From Arthrobacter subterraneus (GTDB lineage: Bacteria > Actinomycetota > Actinomycetes > Actinomycetales > Micrococcaceae): a stretch of 64,000 nucleotides of DNA. The DNA is taken from NCBI RefSeq assembly GCF_900099735.1, contig NZ_FNDT01000002.1:296337-360336 (forward strand), read 5' to 3'. Under the pieces are notes generated by a model. That model made no database searches and was not told where the DNA came from. It saw nothing but the letters and a program-made list of their open reading frames with translations. Below, piece by piece: positions 13,604-22,985 of the stretch; position 1 is the stretch's first letter, and every line of letters begins with the position of its first letter. The position numbers and the translations under genes were made by a program.

Positions 13604-14178
13604 TGCTCCTCTTTCCTCCCACTGTAGGTTTGCGTAATTTCTGACTCCTCGGATGAGGCCGACGACGGGTGGTCAAGATTCCGCCGCCGATGCTGAACGA
13701 CCGGCTCCCCCACATCCCGCTCAAGACTGCGTTGCGTGTCTATGGCATGTTGGAGTATCTCCACAGCTGCCACCTGATCTACCACCTTACGGTGTTCGCG
13801 ACTGTTCAAGCCAGCCTGCCGGAGCGACCGGTGCGCTGACACGGACGACAACCGCTCGTCAATGAGCCGGACCGGAACGTCCAGTCCCGCCCCGGAGAGT
13901 GCTTCGACGAGTGCGGCTGCATAGTCTCGCGCCATGGCCGTGGAAGCGGATTCGGTTCCGCTCAGATTGCGGGGCAACCCGACGAAGACTTCAACGGCCG
14001 ACAGGTCCTCGATGTTCCTGAGCAGCAGCCGCAGGTCCCTGTTCTTCCGGGAGTCCCGGTTGAGGGTGCACACCGGCGTCGCGATCAGGCCGTCCCTGTC
14101 GCACGCTGCAACTCCAACGCGGACCATGCCGACGTCGACGCCGATCTTCACGCCGCGCGGGTATCCTCCGGATGCCAC
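13600..14178 (-). CDS. ruvX: Holliday junction resolvase-like YqgF/RuvX, pre-16S rRNA nuclease family
   Basis: This is an RNase H-fold protein of the YqgF/RuvX family, which in E. coli trims the 16S rRNA 5' end. Motifs are KIGVDVGMVRVGVA (first catalytic Asp), VEVFVGLPRNLSG (second acidic position) and LIDERLSS. The C-terminal roughly 40 residues are basic then acidic and poorly conserved in the family. The start is uncertain: GTG 14178 is chosen because it lies 16 nt after the alaS stop; GTG 14151 with a more distant GGAGG is the alternative. An in-frame extension into alaS is rejected. Confidence 0.88.
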   Translation of the reverse strand: MASGGYPRGVKIGVDVGMVRVGVAACDRDGLIATPVCTLNRDSRKNRDLRLLLRNIEDLSAVEVFVGLPRNLSGTESASTAMARDYAAALVEALSGAGLDVPVRLIDERLSSVSAHRSLRQAGLNSREHRKVVDQVAAVEILQHAIDTQRSLERDVGEPVVQHRRRNLDHPSSASSEESEITQTYSGRKEEQ

Positions 14179-14194
14179 CGACGGATGATCCGCG

Positions 14195-16873
14195 CTACCG
14201 GCCGGCAACCGCGGCCCGGACGGACTCAAGCGCCGCCGTGATTCTGGCAGGATCGGAACCGCCGCCCTGGGCCATGTCATCCTTGCCGCCGCCGCCGCCG
14301 CCAAGAACGCCCGCGGCGGTGCGGACCAGGGCGCCCGCCTTGACCCCGGCGCTGCGAGCCTCCTCGTTGGTGACAACGAGAATGACCGGCCGGTCCTTGC
14401 TCACGCCCGCCACGGCAACAACCGCGGCTCCCGACCCAAGCCGGCCACGCAGGTCCAGTGCGAGGTTGCGGAGGTCGTCGGCACTGCCGACCGTGCCGGC
14501 GTCGTGCGTGATAAGGCGTACGCCGGCAATATCCTGTGCCGAACCGACCAGCGAGGCGGCAGCGTTGGACAGCTGTTCCTTCCTGAGCCGCTCAAGCTCC
14601 TTCTCCGCTGCCTTCAACCGGTTCAGGGTTGCGCCAAGCCGTTCCGGCAGCTGCTGGGAGGGCACCTTGAGCATTTCCGAGAGCTCGGTGACCAGCGCGC
14701 GTTCGGCTGCTGCATGGCGGAAGGCATCCAGGCCGACAAGTGCTTCGACACGGCGGTTGCCTGAACCGACCGACTGCTCGCCGAGCAGTGTCAGCGTGCC
14801 GATGAGCGACGTCGCCTCGACGTGGGTGCCGCCGCAGAGCTCCCGTGACCATGCACCGTCGATTTCGACGACGCGGACCCGGTCTCCGTACGCCTCGCCG
14901 AACAGCGCCGTGGCGCCCAGGGCCTTGGCTTCATCCAGGCCCATCACCCTGGTTTCAACGGTGTGGTTGCTGCGGATCGCGAGGTTCGAGACCTCCTCGA
15001 TCTCGGAGCGGGCGGCGGGGCTGATGCCTTCCCCCCAGGAAAAGTCGAACCGAAGGTAGCCTGCCTTGTTGAACGAACCGCGCTGAAGAGCTTCAGGGCC
15101 GAGAACCTGGTGGAGTGCAGCGTGCACAATGTGCGTGCCGGAGTGGGCCTGCTCACCTGCGTGGCGACGCTGACGGTCGACGGCGGCAGTCACCGGCGCA
15201 TCCTGGGTGATCTCTCCCTCGCGCACGAGTGCACGGTGGACGCTCAACCCCCTGATCGGCTGCTGGACGTCAGTCACTTCAACGGTGAAACCGTTGCCGG
15301 TGACAAGCCCGACGTCGGCCGCCTGGCCGCCGGCTTCAGCGTAGAAGGGGGTTCGGTCGAGGATCAGTTCGATTTCCTCGCCCTGACGGGCGACGGGGAC
15401 AGCGGCGCCGTTGCTGAGGATACCGCGCACAATAGCCTCGCTGGTGAGTTCGTCGTAGCCGGTGAACGATGTCTCGCCGGAGGCAAGGAGCTCGTTGAAT
15501 ACCGTCATGTCGGCGTGCCCGGCCTTCTTCCCGCGGGCGTCAGCCTGCGCACGCTGACGCTGCTCGAGCATCAGCGAACGGAACCTCTCAGCGTCGACCG
15601 AGACGCCGGCTTCCTCAGCCATTTCGAGCGTCAGGTCGATGGGGAATCCATAGGTGTCGTGGAGGCTGAAGGCATCTTCGCCGGACAATGCGCGTCCGGC
15701 ACTCCGGGACTCGCGAACGGCTTCCTCGAGGCGGGCCGTCCCCGAGGCGATGGTGCGCAGGAACGCCTTTTCTTCCGCGTAGGCGATCCGGCTGATGCGC
15801 TCAAAGTCCCGCTCCACCTCGGGGTAGACACCCTTCATGGCATCACGGGACACCGGCAGGAGGTCGGGGAGGCAGGCTTTCTCGACGCCGAGCAGCCGCA
15901 TGGCACGGACTGCGCGGCGGATCAGCCGGCGCAGAACATAGCCCCTGCCCTCGTTGGACGGCGACACGCCGTCGGTGATCAGCATCAGTGCCGAGCGGAT
16001 GTGGTCTGCCACGACGCGCATCCGGACGTCGTCCTGGTGGTGGGGGTCGTCGTCGGACTCCGCGCTGGTGTACTCACGACCGCTGAGCTCTGCTGCCTTG
16101 TCGAGCACCGGGCGGACCTGGTCGGTCTCGTACATGTTCTCTACGCCCTGCAGAACCATGGCAAGGCGCTCCAGGCCCAGGCCCGTGTCGATATTCTTCT
16201 TCGGCAGTTCACCGGCAATGTCGAAGTCATCCTTGCTCCGGACAGCCGAGAGCCGGTACTGCATGAACACGAGGTTCCAGATTTCGATGTACCGGTCTTC
16301 GTCGGCCTGCGGTCCCCCATCCCTGCCGTACTCGGGTCCGCGGTCGTAGAAGATTTCCGAGCACGGCCCGCCCGGCCCGGGTTGACCCGTGTTCCAGTAA
16401 TTGTCCTTCTTGCCGAACTTCTGGATGCGCTCGGCGGGGAAACCCACCTCATCGCGCCAGATTGCCAGCGCTTCCTCATCATCCTGGTAGACCGTGACCC
16501 ACAGTCGCTCGGGAGCGAGGCCAAAGCCGCCGTCCGCGACGCTGCGGGTCAGCAGGTCCCATGCCATGGCGATAGCGTCCTGCTTGAAGTAGTCGCCGAA
16601 GGAGAAGTTCCCGCACATCTGGAAGAAGGTGCCGTGGCGCGCGGTCTTGCCCACCTCTTCGATGTCAGCCGTGCGGATGCACTTCTGGATGCTGGTGGCG
16701 CGGCTGTAGGGAGGCACCTCGCGTGCGGTCAGGTAGGGAATGAACGGGACCATGCCGGCGACGGTGAACAGGAGCGACGGGTCACTGGACACCAGGGAAG
16801 CGGACGGCACCCGGGTATGACCCTGGCCTTCAAAGTAGTCGAGCCAGCGACGGGCGATCTCTTGCGACTTCAT
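14195..16873 (-). CDS. alaS: Alanine-tRNA ligase
   Basis: This is a class II synthetase of 892 residues that charges tRNA-Ala and edits mischarged Ser/Gly. The ATG at 16873 gives MKSQEIARRWLDYFEGQGH, the standard start; an upstream in-frame extension is rejected. Motif FFQMCGNFSFGDYF and GLGLERLAMVLQG belong to the catalytic core. HSGTHIVHAAL and ELCGGTHVEAT carry the zinc and editing ligands. The C-terminal DHHA1-type Gly-rich domain contains a run of glycines (GGGGGGKDDMAQGGG). It is followed closely by ruvX and mltG. Confidence 0.98.
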   Translation of the reverse strand: MKSQEIARRWLDYFEGQGHTRVPSASLVSSDPSLLFTVAGMVPFIPYLTAREVPPYSRATSIQKCIRTADIEEVGKTARHGTFFQMCGNFSFGDYFKQDAIAMAWDLLTRSVADGGFGLAPERLWVTVYQDDEEALAIWRDEVGFPAERIQKFGKKDNYWNTGQPGPGGPCSEIFYDRGPEYGRDGGPQADEDRYIEIWNLVFMQYRLSAVRSKDDFDIAGELPKKNIDTGLGLERLAMVLQGVENMYETDQVRPVLDKAAELSGREYTSAESDDDPHHQDDVRMRVVADHIRSALMLITDGVSPSNEGRGYVLRRLIRRAVRAMRLLGVEKACLPDLLPVSRDAMKGVYPEVERDFERISRIAYAEEKAFLRTIASGTARLEEAVRESRSAGRALSGEDAFSLHDTYGFPIDLTLEMAEEAGVSVDAERFRSLMLEQRQRAQADARGKKAGHADMTVFNELLASGETSFTGYDELTSEAIVRGILSNGAAVPVARQGEEIELILDRTPFYAEAGGQAADVGLVTGNGFTVEVTDVQQPIRGLSVHRALVREGEITQDAPVTAAVDRQRRHAGEQAHSGTHIVHAALHQVLGPEALQRGSFNKAGYLRFDFSWGEGISPAARSEIEEVSNLAIRSNHTVETRVMGLDEAKALGATALFGEAYGDRVRVVEIDGAWSRELCGGTHVEATSLIGTLTLLGEQSVGSGNRRVEALVGLDAFRHAAAERALVTELSEMLKVPSQQLPERLGATLNRLKAAEKELERLRKEQLSNAAASLVGSAQDIAGVRLITHDAGTVGSADDLRNLALDLRGRLGSGAAVVAVAGVSKDRPVILVVTNEEARSAGVKAGALVRTAAGVLGGGGGGKDDMAQGGGSDPARITAALESVRAAVAGR

Positions 16874-16943
16874 GGGGATCCTTCGGTGGTACGCGCGGGT
16901 CGATGTGCGCAGCGGTGTTCGGTGTTCGGGTGCCGGCCCGGCC

Positions 16944-17171
16944 TCAGGGGCGCGGCTCTGCGTCGATGCCGAGGGCTGTGCGCAGGTCTGTCTCGCGTTC
17001 CTGCATTCCCTGACGGAACGCGTCGGCAAAATCGGCGACGCTGTCAGCGAGCTGCGCAACCGCACGGTTCAACCCCTCGGGGCCGACCGCCGACTTCATC
17101 GCCGATACCTTGCGTACCGTGACGACTCCGATGGCAGCGCCTGCCGCGAGCCAGAAAACCCTCTTGATCAT
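16944..17171 (-). CDS. Small membrane-anchored protein, DUF6167-like
   Basis: This 75-residue protein has an N-terminal hydrophobic segment (residues 4-20) followed by an amphipathic helix with regularly spaced Ala/Asp/Phe residues (AVAQLADSVADFADAFRQGM) and a short acidic tail. It lies just upstream of alaS with an AGGA Shine-Dalgarno 7 nt before the ATG at 17171. The position between a DUF948 protein and alaS is conserved in actinobacteria, where it is annotated DUF6167. Its function is unknown. Confidence 0.7.
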   Translation of the reverse strand: MIKRVFWLAAGAAIGVVTVRKVSAMKSAVGPEGLNRAVAQLADSVADFADAFRQGMQERETDLRTALGIDAEPRP

Positions 17172-17218
17172 CAAGAATTCCTCATCTGTTGTGCGTGCGT
17201 AGTATGCGTGGCTGCCGG

Positions 17219-17593
17219 TCAGCGGCTACGACGGCGGGAGGCCGGCTTCCGCCGGGACCCCAGCGCGCTGCGCACGCCGTAGGAGAAGGCCGCGACCTTG
17301 ATGAGCGGGGACCCCACTGTCGCTGCGACCAGCGACGAGAGGGCGGAGATATTCGCGGAGGCGTCCGAGACGTTGGAGGTGATCCCATCGACGTTCTTCA
17401 GCTGCTGGTGCGTGGTTGACACGGTGCTTGTGACCTCGTCAATGAGCGGAGTGGTGCCCTCGGTTACCGAACGGATAGCTCCACGGAGTTCATCGAAGAC
17501 CTTCCCGAGCTTCCATACCGGAATGGCGAGCAATGCGACCAGAACCGCAAAGACCCCGGCGGCAATGAGCCCGGCGATATCTCCACCTGACAT
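17219..17593 (-). CDS. DUF948 family membrane protein
   Basis: This 124-residue protein has one N-terminal membrane helix (about residues 5-27), a long Ser/Thr/Val-rich amphipathic region likely to form a coiled coil (residues 40-85), a second hydrophobic stretch and a strongly basic C-terminus (GSRRKPASRRRSR). DUF948 proteins resemble methyl-accepting helical hairpins and are found upstream of alaS in actinobacteria; their role is unknown. The ATG at 17593 with GAGGAG 10 nt upstream is preferred over a longer start with poor codon context. Confidence 0.78.
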   Translation of the reverse strand: MSGGDIAGLIAAGVFAVLVALLAIPVWKLGKVFDELRGAIRSVTEGTTPLIDEVTSTVSTTHQQLKNVDGITSNVSDASANISALSSLVAATVGSPLIKVAAFSYGVRSALGSRRKPASRRRSR

Positions 17594-17661
17594 TCGAAAA
17601 CAACTCCTCAGCCTCTGCGGATGGCGGACGGGCGCCCGCAATTTCCCTATGTACCTTACCT

Positions 17662-17699
17662 ACTCAGGAGCCCGCGGCGTGCGCCGCGGGCTCCTGAGT
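17662..17699 (-). terminator. Strong hairpin after rpsD
   Basis: A 17-18 bp perfect inverted repeat (ACTCAGGAGCCCGCGGCG and its complement) closes on a very short loop between rpsD and the DUF948 gene. No T-run follows on the minus strand, so it is a GC-rich terminator or RNA-stabilising hairpin rather than a classical intrinsic terminator. Confidence 0.6.
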
Positions 17700-17745
17700 C
17701 ACTGATGTTCAGTTGTGCTGCCGATGCGCCGAAGCCGGCGCATGA

Positions 17746-18372
17746 TCAGCGTGCGTAGTATTCCACCACGAGCTGCTCTTCACAGGTCACGGGGACCTCG
17801 GAGCGCTTGGGGCGGCGGACCAGGCGCGCCTGGAGCTTCTCAAGCTGGACATCGAGGTAGCCGGGCACAGCGGGGAGCACATCGCGGTGCGCTCCTGCCG
17901 CAGCAACCTGCAGCGGAACCATGGTTTCGCTGCGGCTGTGCACGTGGATGAGCTGACCTTCCTTGACGCGGAAGGACGGGCGGTCCACGCGGGCACCGTC
18001 AACCATGATGTGGCGGTGAACCACGAGCTGGCGTGCCTGGGCGATGGTGCGGGCGAATCCGGACCGAAGCACGAGTGCGTCGAGACGCATTTCAAGCAGT
18101 TCGATCAGGTTCTCACCGGTCAGGCCGGCGGTCCGGCGGGCTTCCTCGAAGACGCGGGTCATCTGCGCTTCGCGGATACCGTACTGGGCGCGCAGACGCT
18201 GCTTTTCGCGCAGGCGTACGGCGTAGTCGCTGTCCTGCTTGCGGCGCGACCGGCCGTGCTGGCCCGGTGCGTACGGACGACGCTCGAGGTACTTCTCGGC
18301 CTTCGGGGTCAAAGCAATGCCGAGGGCCCGCGAAATGCGGACCTTGCGGCGGGCACGTGTGTTGTTAGCCAC
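17746..18372 (-). CDS. rpsD: 30S ribosomal protein S4 (zinc-free form)
   Basis: S4 is a primary 16S rRNA-binding and assembly protein. It is 208 residues with the S4 RNA-binding domain near residues 98-160 (RLDALVLRSGFARTIAQARQ, VVHRHIMVDG). The N-terminal cysteine zinc knuckle of C+ S4 proteins is absent: the region reads RISRALGIALTPKAEKYLER, so this is the C- (zinc-independent) type. It is a single-gene unit between rarA and the DUF948 gene. The 209-bp upstream gap contains a small CCGGAA/TTCCGG hairpin that could be a leader structure; S4 autoregulation is not demonstrable here. Confidence 0.97.
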   Translation of the reverse strand: MANNTRARRKVRISRALGIALTPKAEKYLERRPYAPGQHGRSRRKQDSDYAVRLREKQRLRAQYGIREAQMTRVFEEARRTAGLTGENLIELLEMRLDALVLRSGFARTIAQARQLVVHRHIMVDGARVDRPSFRVKEGQLIHVHSRSETMVPLQVAAAGAHRDVLPAVPGYLDVQLEKLQARLVRRPKRSEVPVTCEEQLVVEYYAR

Positions 18373-18581
18373 GTTTACCTTTCACTGTTTTACGGCGAAG
18401 CAGTTCACACCGGCTCAGGCCGGGTGAACTCTTCCTGTGTCGCTGGCCTCCACGTTTCGGAGAGCCGGAAGGGGCCGCTTTCCGGTACTACAGTTCACGG
18501 ATCCTCAGGTGCCCGCCGGTCCCCGCCAGAACCATGAAGGTGGCGGAGGTACGCGGGCATGCATGAGCCGTGACTTGCCAG

Positions 18582-20018
18582 TCAACGGACAATCCTAGCA
18601 GTGCTCAGCCCTTTCCGGATAATGGCACGCAGTTTTTCCAGCCGGGTCGCCACTGCCCGTTCGGCTCCCCGATCGGTTGGAACGTAGTAGTCCGTACCCA
18701 CGAGATCGTCCGGAACGTACTGCTGGCTCGCGATTCCGTGCGGTTCGTCATGGGAATAGACGTACCCCTTCCCATGGCCCAGCTGGCGGGCGCCCGGATA
18801 GTGGGCATCACGAAGGTGCGCCGGAATGCCCTGCCCCTTGCCTGCACGGACGTCCGCGACGGCGCGGTTGATTCCGTTGTAGGAGGCGTTTGACTTGGGC
18901 GCCGTAGCGATATGCACCACCGCCTCCGCAAGGATGATCCGCCCCTCCGGCATTCCCACCAGCTGGACCGCCTGGGCTGCTGCCACGGCAGTCTGCAGCG
19001 CCGTGGGATCGGCCATGCCGACATCCTCCGCTGCGGAAATCATCAGTCTGCGCGCCACGAAGCGGGGATCCTCCCCGGATTCCAGCATCCGGGCAAGGTA
19101 GTGCAGGGCTGCGTCGACGTCAGACCCGCGCAGGGACTTGATGAAGGCGCTCGCCACGTCATAGTGCTGGTCCCCCGCCCGGTCGTAGCGCAGTGCAGCG
19201 ACGTCAACCGCCTTCTCGGCGTGTTCGAGGGTGATCCGCACGGGTGCCGGCCCGTCCCCGGCATCCGTGTGCTCCGGTTTGTCTTCCGACGACTGGGCCA
19301 CTCCCGCCGCGGCCTCGAGGGCTGTCAGTCCGCGCCGCGCGTCGCCTGCGGCGAGTCTGACGAGGTGGGCCAGCGCATCGTCATCGACCGCAACCTCACC
19401 GGCCAGTCCGCGAGGATCAGCGACGGCCTTCTCGAGAAGCGAGCGGATGTCCTCTTCGGTGAGCGGTTTCAGCGTCTGCAGCAGTGACCGGGACAGCAGC
19501 GGAGAAACCACCGAGAAGGATGGGTTTTCAGTGGTGGCGGCGATGAGCACCACCCAGCCGTTCTCCACGCCCGGCAGCAACGCATCCTGCTGCGCCTTGT
19601 TGAACCGATGGATTTCGTCGAGGAAGAGAACGGTCGTGATGCGGTGGAGGTCCCGGTTGGAGAGCGCTTCATCCATCACCCGGCGAACGTCCTTGACCCC
19701 CGCGGTGATGGCTGAAAGTTCCACGAACTTGCGGCCCGGCCCACGCGCAATGACATGGGCGAGGGTGGTCTTCCCCGTTCCCGGTGGACCCCACAGGATC
19801 ACCGAGGTAGGAGCGCCGGCGCGAGCAGCGGGCTCGCCTCCCGCCAATGTGCGCAACGGTGACCCTGCGCCGAGAAGGTGCCGCTGCCCCACTACCTCGT
19901 CAACTGTTCTGGGACGCATGCGCACGGGCAGCGGGGTACGGGGGCGGTTCCGTTCGTTTCCCGTGGCAGTCACCGGCTCGTCGAAGCCGTCCGAGTCGAA
20001 GCTGAATAGGTCATTCAC
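18582..20018 (-). CDS. rarA: Replication-associated recombination protein A (MgsA/RarA AAA+ ATPase)
   Basis: RarA is a clamp-loader-like AAA+ ATPase acting at stalled forks with SSB. Walker A is GPPGTGKTT (about residues 77-85) and Walker B is FLDEIHRF, followed by sensor 1 (AATTENPSF) and the C-terminal tetramerisation domain ([16 protein letters not shown], then YPDD-like YVPDDLVG). I chose GTG 20018 (VNDLFSF...) because a TAGCCT box at 20031-20026 ends 7 nt before it, suggesting a leaderless message, and because family members begin near NDLF. A GTG at 20048 is the longer alternative. Confidence 0.94.
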   Translation of the reverse strand: MNDLFSFDSDGFDEPVTATGNERNRPRTPLPVRMRPRTVDEVVGQRHLLGAGSPLRTLAGGEPAARAGAPTSVILWGPPGTGKTTLAHVIARGPGRKFVELSAITAGVKDVRRVMDEALSNRDLHRITTVLFLDEIHRFNKAQQDALLPGVENGWVVLIAATTENPSFSVVSPLLSRSLLQTLKPLTEEDIRSLLEKAVADPRGLAGEVAVDDDALAHLVRLAAGDARRGLTALEAAAGVAQSSEDKPEHTDAGDGPAPVRITLEHAEKAVDVAALRYDRAGDQHYDVASAFIKSLRGSDVDAALHYLARMLESGEDPRFVARRLMISAAEDVGMADPTALQTAVAAAQAVQLVGMPEGRIILAEAVVHIATAPKSNASYNGINRAVADVRAGKGQGIPAHLRDAHYPGARQLGHGKGYVYSHDEPHGIASQQYVPDDLVGTDYYVPTDRGAERAVATRLEKLRAIIRKGLSTARIVR

Positions 20019-20075
20019 AGTGCCAAGGCTACTGTGATCCTCTGACACGTTCGCCCAGGATTCGCAGGAGGCGCA

Positions 20076-20753
20076 GTGCAGGACAACCGGCTGGTACTCG
20101 TGCCGCCCGAGCGTCTCGAAGGCTGGGTCCGGCGCTTCGCCGAACGCAATGGGCCCTTCTCCACCGAGTACACCGCTGCGGCGCCCGGTCGCGCCATGCT
20201 GCGTGCACCCAACGGATGCAGTGCCGAGATCACCGTTCCACTGGCATTTCCCGGCATGGAGACGGTCTCCGGGAACACCGGGCCGTACGGGCAGGAGCAG
20301 GCGGTTCAGGAATTGATCCGGTTGGCGTCCCGTCCCGTGACGGTGGGCCTGCTGCTGATACGCCGGGGCGGCTATGGCGTAGGGCTGGCCCGGAACGGCG
20401 TCCTGGTTGCGTCAAAGAACGGGACCCGCTACGTGCAGTCCCGGACGGCGGCCGGCGGCTGGTCCCAGCAACGGTTCGCACGACGCCGCGCGAACCAGGC
20501 CGACGCGCTGGTGGCGACCGCAGCCGAACGAGCGGCGGTCCTCTTCGCAGAAGAGGCGCCGGACTGCCTGCAGCCGGGCGGGGATGCGGCGTTGTTTTCC
20601 GAGTGCCTTGCCCATGCGAGGCTGGCCCGCTACCGGCAACTGCCGCTCCTCCCGCTCCTTCCCGTCCCGGACCCCCGCAGGGACGTCCTCCGGCAGGCCG
20701 CTGCGGACGCACGGAGCCTCCGCGTCCACGTAACGGGAATACCCGGCGACTAG
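20076..20753 (+). CDS. acVLRF1-type peptidyl-tRNA hydrolase (Vms1-like release factor)
   Basis: This 225-residue protein matches the actinobacterial Vms1-like release factor 1 family, eRF1-like proteins proposed to release nascent chains from peptidyl-tRNA on stalled large subunits. The diagnostic loop [12 protein letters not shown] is at residues 127-138; its glutamines stand where eRF1 carries GGQ. The N-terminal roughly 85 residues form the small preceding domain. GTG 20076 is preceded by AGGAGG. It is divergent from rarA and convergent with rpe. The family assignment rests on the loop and overall layout; catalytic activity is inferred. Confidence 0.8.
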   Translation: MQDNRLVLVPPERLEGWVRRFAERNGPFSTEYTAAAPGRAMLRAPNGCSAEITVPLAFPGMETVSGNTGPYGQEQAVQELIRLASRPVTVGLLLIRRGGYGVGLARNGVLVASKNGTRYVQSRTAAGGWSQQRFARRRANQADALVATAAERAAVLFAEEAPDCLQPGGDAALFSECLAHARLARYRQLPLLPLLPVPDPRRDVLRQAAADARSLRVHVTGIPGD

Positions 20754-20789
20754 CCTACGGCCCGGCTGGGTTCTGCGCCGGAGAGTCGG

Positions 20790-21443
20790 TCAGCCGGCGG
20801 CGCGGCGCAGGCCGGCGATGGCTGCTTCCGGATCCTCGACACCGTAGACGGAGGAACCCGCGACGAACACGGTCGCTCCTGCCTCGGCCGCTCGGACAAT
20901 GGTTTCTTCGGTGATGCCCCCATCCACCTGGATGGCGACCGGCAGGCCGGCGCCGCGGACGGCCTCCGCTGCCCTCCGGATCTTCGGGAGGGTGACGTCG
21001 AGGAAGGATTGACCTCCGAAGCCCGGCTCCACTGTCATGATGAGCAGCATGTCCAGCTCGCAGAGCATGTCCAGATAGGGCTCCACGGCCGTCGCCGGAC
21101 GGAGCGCCATTCCGGCTCCGGCGCCTCCGGAACGCAGCTCCCGTGCGAGGCGGATGGGGGCCCGCGCAGCTTCCGCGTGAAAAGTGACGGATGCTGCGCC
21201 GGCCGCCGCGTACTCCGGAGCCCAACGGTCGGCGTCGTCAATCATCAGGTGGACGTCCAGCGGCACCGGACTCACCATTTGGATCCTCCTGACCACCGGG
21301 AGACCCAGCGTGAGGTTGGGAACAAAGCTGTTGTCCATGACATCCACGTGCACGGCGTCCGCCGTTTTGATGCGCTGCAGTTCCGACTGCAGGTTGACGA
21401 AATCCGCCGACAGGATGCTCGGATGGATACAGCAGGTTCTCAT
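20790..21443 (-). CDS. rpe: Ribulose-phosphate 3-epimerase
   Basis: This TIM-barrel enzyme interconverts ribulose-5-P and xylulose-5-P in the pentose phosphate pathway. It is 217 residues. Metal ligands and catalytic Asp appear in HVDVMDN (residues 32-38) and DVHLMI; the phosphate-binding end has [10 protein letters not shown] and QVDGGI with GSSVYG. It lies 42 bp downstream of rsmB on the same strand and is probably the last gene of the def-fmt-rsmB-rpe unit. Confidence 0.96.
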   Translation of the reverse strand: MRTCCIHPSILSADFVNLQSELQRIKTADAVHVDVMDNSFVPNLTLGLPVVRRIQMVSPVPLDVHLMIDDADRWAPEYAAAGAASVTFHAEAARAPIRLARELRSGGAGAGMALRPATAVEPYLDMLCELDMLLIMTVEPGFGGQSFLDVTLPKIRRAAEAVRGAGLPVAIQVDGGITEETIVRAAEAGATVFVAGSSVYGVEDPEAAIAGLRRAAG

Positions 21444-21485
21444 TGTGGACCTTTCATTGGGGCGGGTATCTGGCCGGCGCGGGAG

Positions 21486-22985
21486 CTATCCGGCGGTCCG
21501 GCGAATCAGGGCAAGGAACATGGCGTCGGTGCCGTGAATATGCGGCCACAGCTGCGCGGTGGCCCCGTGGCCGGCCTGAAGTGAACGGCCGGTGCTCACG
21601 GAGTCCAGCACCGGTCCCGCCTCCATCAGCGTGTACCCCTCCCTGCCGCGCAGACTGTCCTGAACGACGGCGGAGGTCTCGGCGGGGTGCGGAGAGCAGG
21701 TGACATAGGCCACCACTCCCCCGGGGCGGACGGCCTCCAGCGCCGCAGCGAGCAGGCCGCGCTGCAGCGGCCCCAGCTCAGTTAGGTCGGACGCCGTGCG
21801 GCGCCACCGTGACTCCGGCCTGCGGCGGAGCGCGCCCAGTCCGGTGCATGGCGCGTCTACGAGGATGCGGTCGAACCCCTCGGGATAGGCTGCTCCGATC
21901 TCCCGGCCGTCACCGACGCGAACGCTCCACACGGCAGGATCCACGGCGCCCAGAGCCTGCCGGACCAGTGCTGCGCGGTGCTCCGCCGGCTCGTTGGCAA
22001 CCAGGGTGTCTCCCCGTTGGGCCGCAATGGCGGCAAGCAGGGCCGACTTCCCGCCGGGGCCGGCGCAGAGGTCGAGCCATTGCTCACCGCCGGCACCCCG
22101 ACGATCAAGGTCCACCGCGGCGAGCGCACGCGCCACGAGCTGCGATCCGGCGTCCTGCACCCGGACCTTGCCGGAGCGGACAGATTCAAGCCGTCCGACA
22201 TCGCCGGCGGCAAACAGTGCCGAGTCCTTGACCAGCTCACCGGACCGCGCCCCGGCCGCCATGGCCTCGTCGAGCGATCCGATGCCGGGCAGGGCAACCA
22301 GGTTGACCACGGGAGCTGCGTTGTCCGCCTCGAGAAGGGCGTCGATTTCTTCGACCGGCCGGCCGTGATTCACCAGGCTCTGCCTCAGTGCCCGGACGAT
22401 CCATTCCGGGTGGCTGTACCGCAGCGAACTGATGCGGACCGGATCCTCGACACCGGTGACCAGTGCGTCAAGCCACTCGTCAAAGGACTTCCGGGAAACC
22501 TTCCGGAGCACGGCGTTGATAAGGGAGGAAGGGCCTGCGCCGATGACTGCGCGCGCCAGTCCGACCGTCTGGTCGAGTGCGGCATGGGGCGGAACACGCA
22601 TGGCCATCAGCTGGTGGGTCCCCAGCCGCAGTGCGTCGAGGATGGCCGGATCCAGCTGGGTCAGCGGCCGGTCAACGCAGAGGGCGAGGATCGCGTCATA
22701 GGTGCCCTGCGCCCGCAAGGCGCCATAGGCGAGCTCGGTCGCGAAACCCGCATCCTGACGGCCGAGGCGGTGCTTGCGGATGCTGCCCGGAAGCACCAGG
22801 TTGGCGTAGGCGTCATCGGCTGCCACCGCCCTGAGGACCTCGTAGGCAACCAGACGCGCGGGATCCGCACGCCGGGTCCGTTCCGCCGGTGCAGTAGAGG
22901 AGAACTGGCGGGACCCTGAGCGGTTGCGTTCCCGTCCCCGCTCGTTACGCCGGGTTGGCCCTCCGGGGCGATTTTCGGGTGTCAT
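21486..22985 (-). CDS. rsmB: 16S rRNA (cytosine-967) C5-methyltransferase (RsmB/Sun family)
   Basis: This 499-residue SAM-dependent RNA m5C methyltransferase has an N-terminal NusB-like domain (about residues 40-170), a SAM site LDLCAGPGGK (about 305-314), the PCT cysteine in DAPCTGLG (Cys380) and the nucleophile in VTCSPHPAET (Cys430). The first roughly 35 residues are basic and disordered. The ATG at 22985 overlaps the fmt stop in an ATGA junction; the in-frame extension further upstream is rejected. Confidence 0.94.
   Translation of the reverse strand: MTPENRPGGPTRRNERGRERNRSGSRQFSSTAPAERTRRADPARLVAYEVLRAVAADDAYANLVLPGSIRKHRLGRQDAGFATELAYGALRAQGTYDAILALCVDRPLTQLDPAILDALRLGTHQLMAMRVPPHAALDQTVGLARAVIGAGPSSLINAVLRKVSRKSFDEWLDALVTGVEDPVRISSLRYSHPEWIVRALRQSLVNHGRPVEEIDALLEADNAAPVVNLVALPGIGSLDEAMAAGARSGELVKDSALFAAGDVGRLESVRSGKVRVQDAGSQLVARALAAVDLDRRGAGGEQWLDLCAGPGGKSALLAAIAAQRGDTLVANEPAEHRAALVRQALGAVDPAVWSVRVGDGREIGAAYPEGFDRILVDAPCTGLGALRRRPESRWRRTASDLTELGPLQRGLLAAALEAVRPGGVVAYVTCSPHPAETSAVVQDSLRGREGYTLMEAGPVLDSVSTGRSLQAGHGATAQLWPHIHGTDAMFLALIRRTAG

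Noticed and set aside
14963..17122. 719-codon plus-strand ORF
   Set aside because: It is the antisense shadow of alaS, produced by GC-rich codon bias; the minus-strand product has all AlaRS motifs.
18557..18585. TTGACT as a -35 element for rpsD
   Set aside because: It overlaps the rarA stop and no acceptable -10 lies 16-18 bp downstream (GCATGC).
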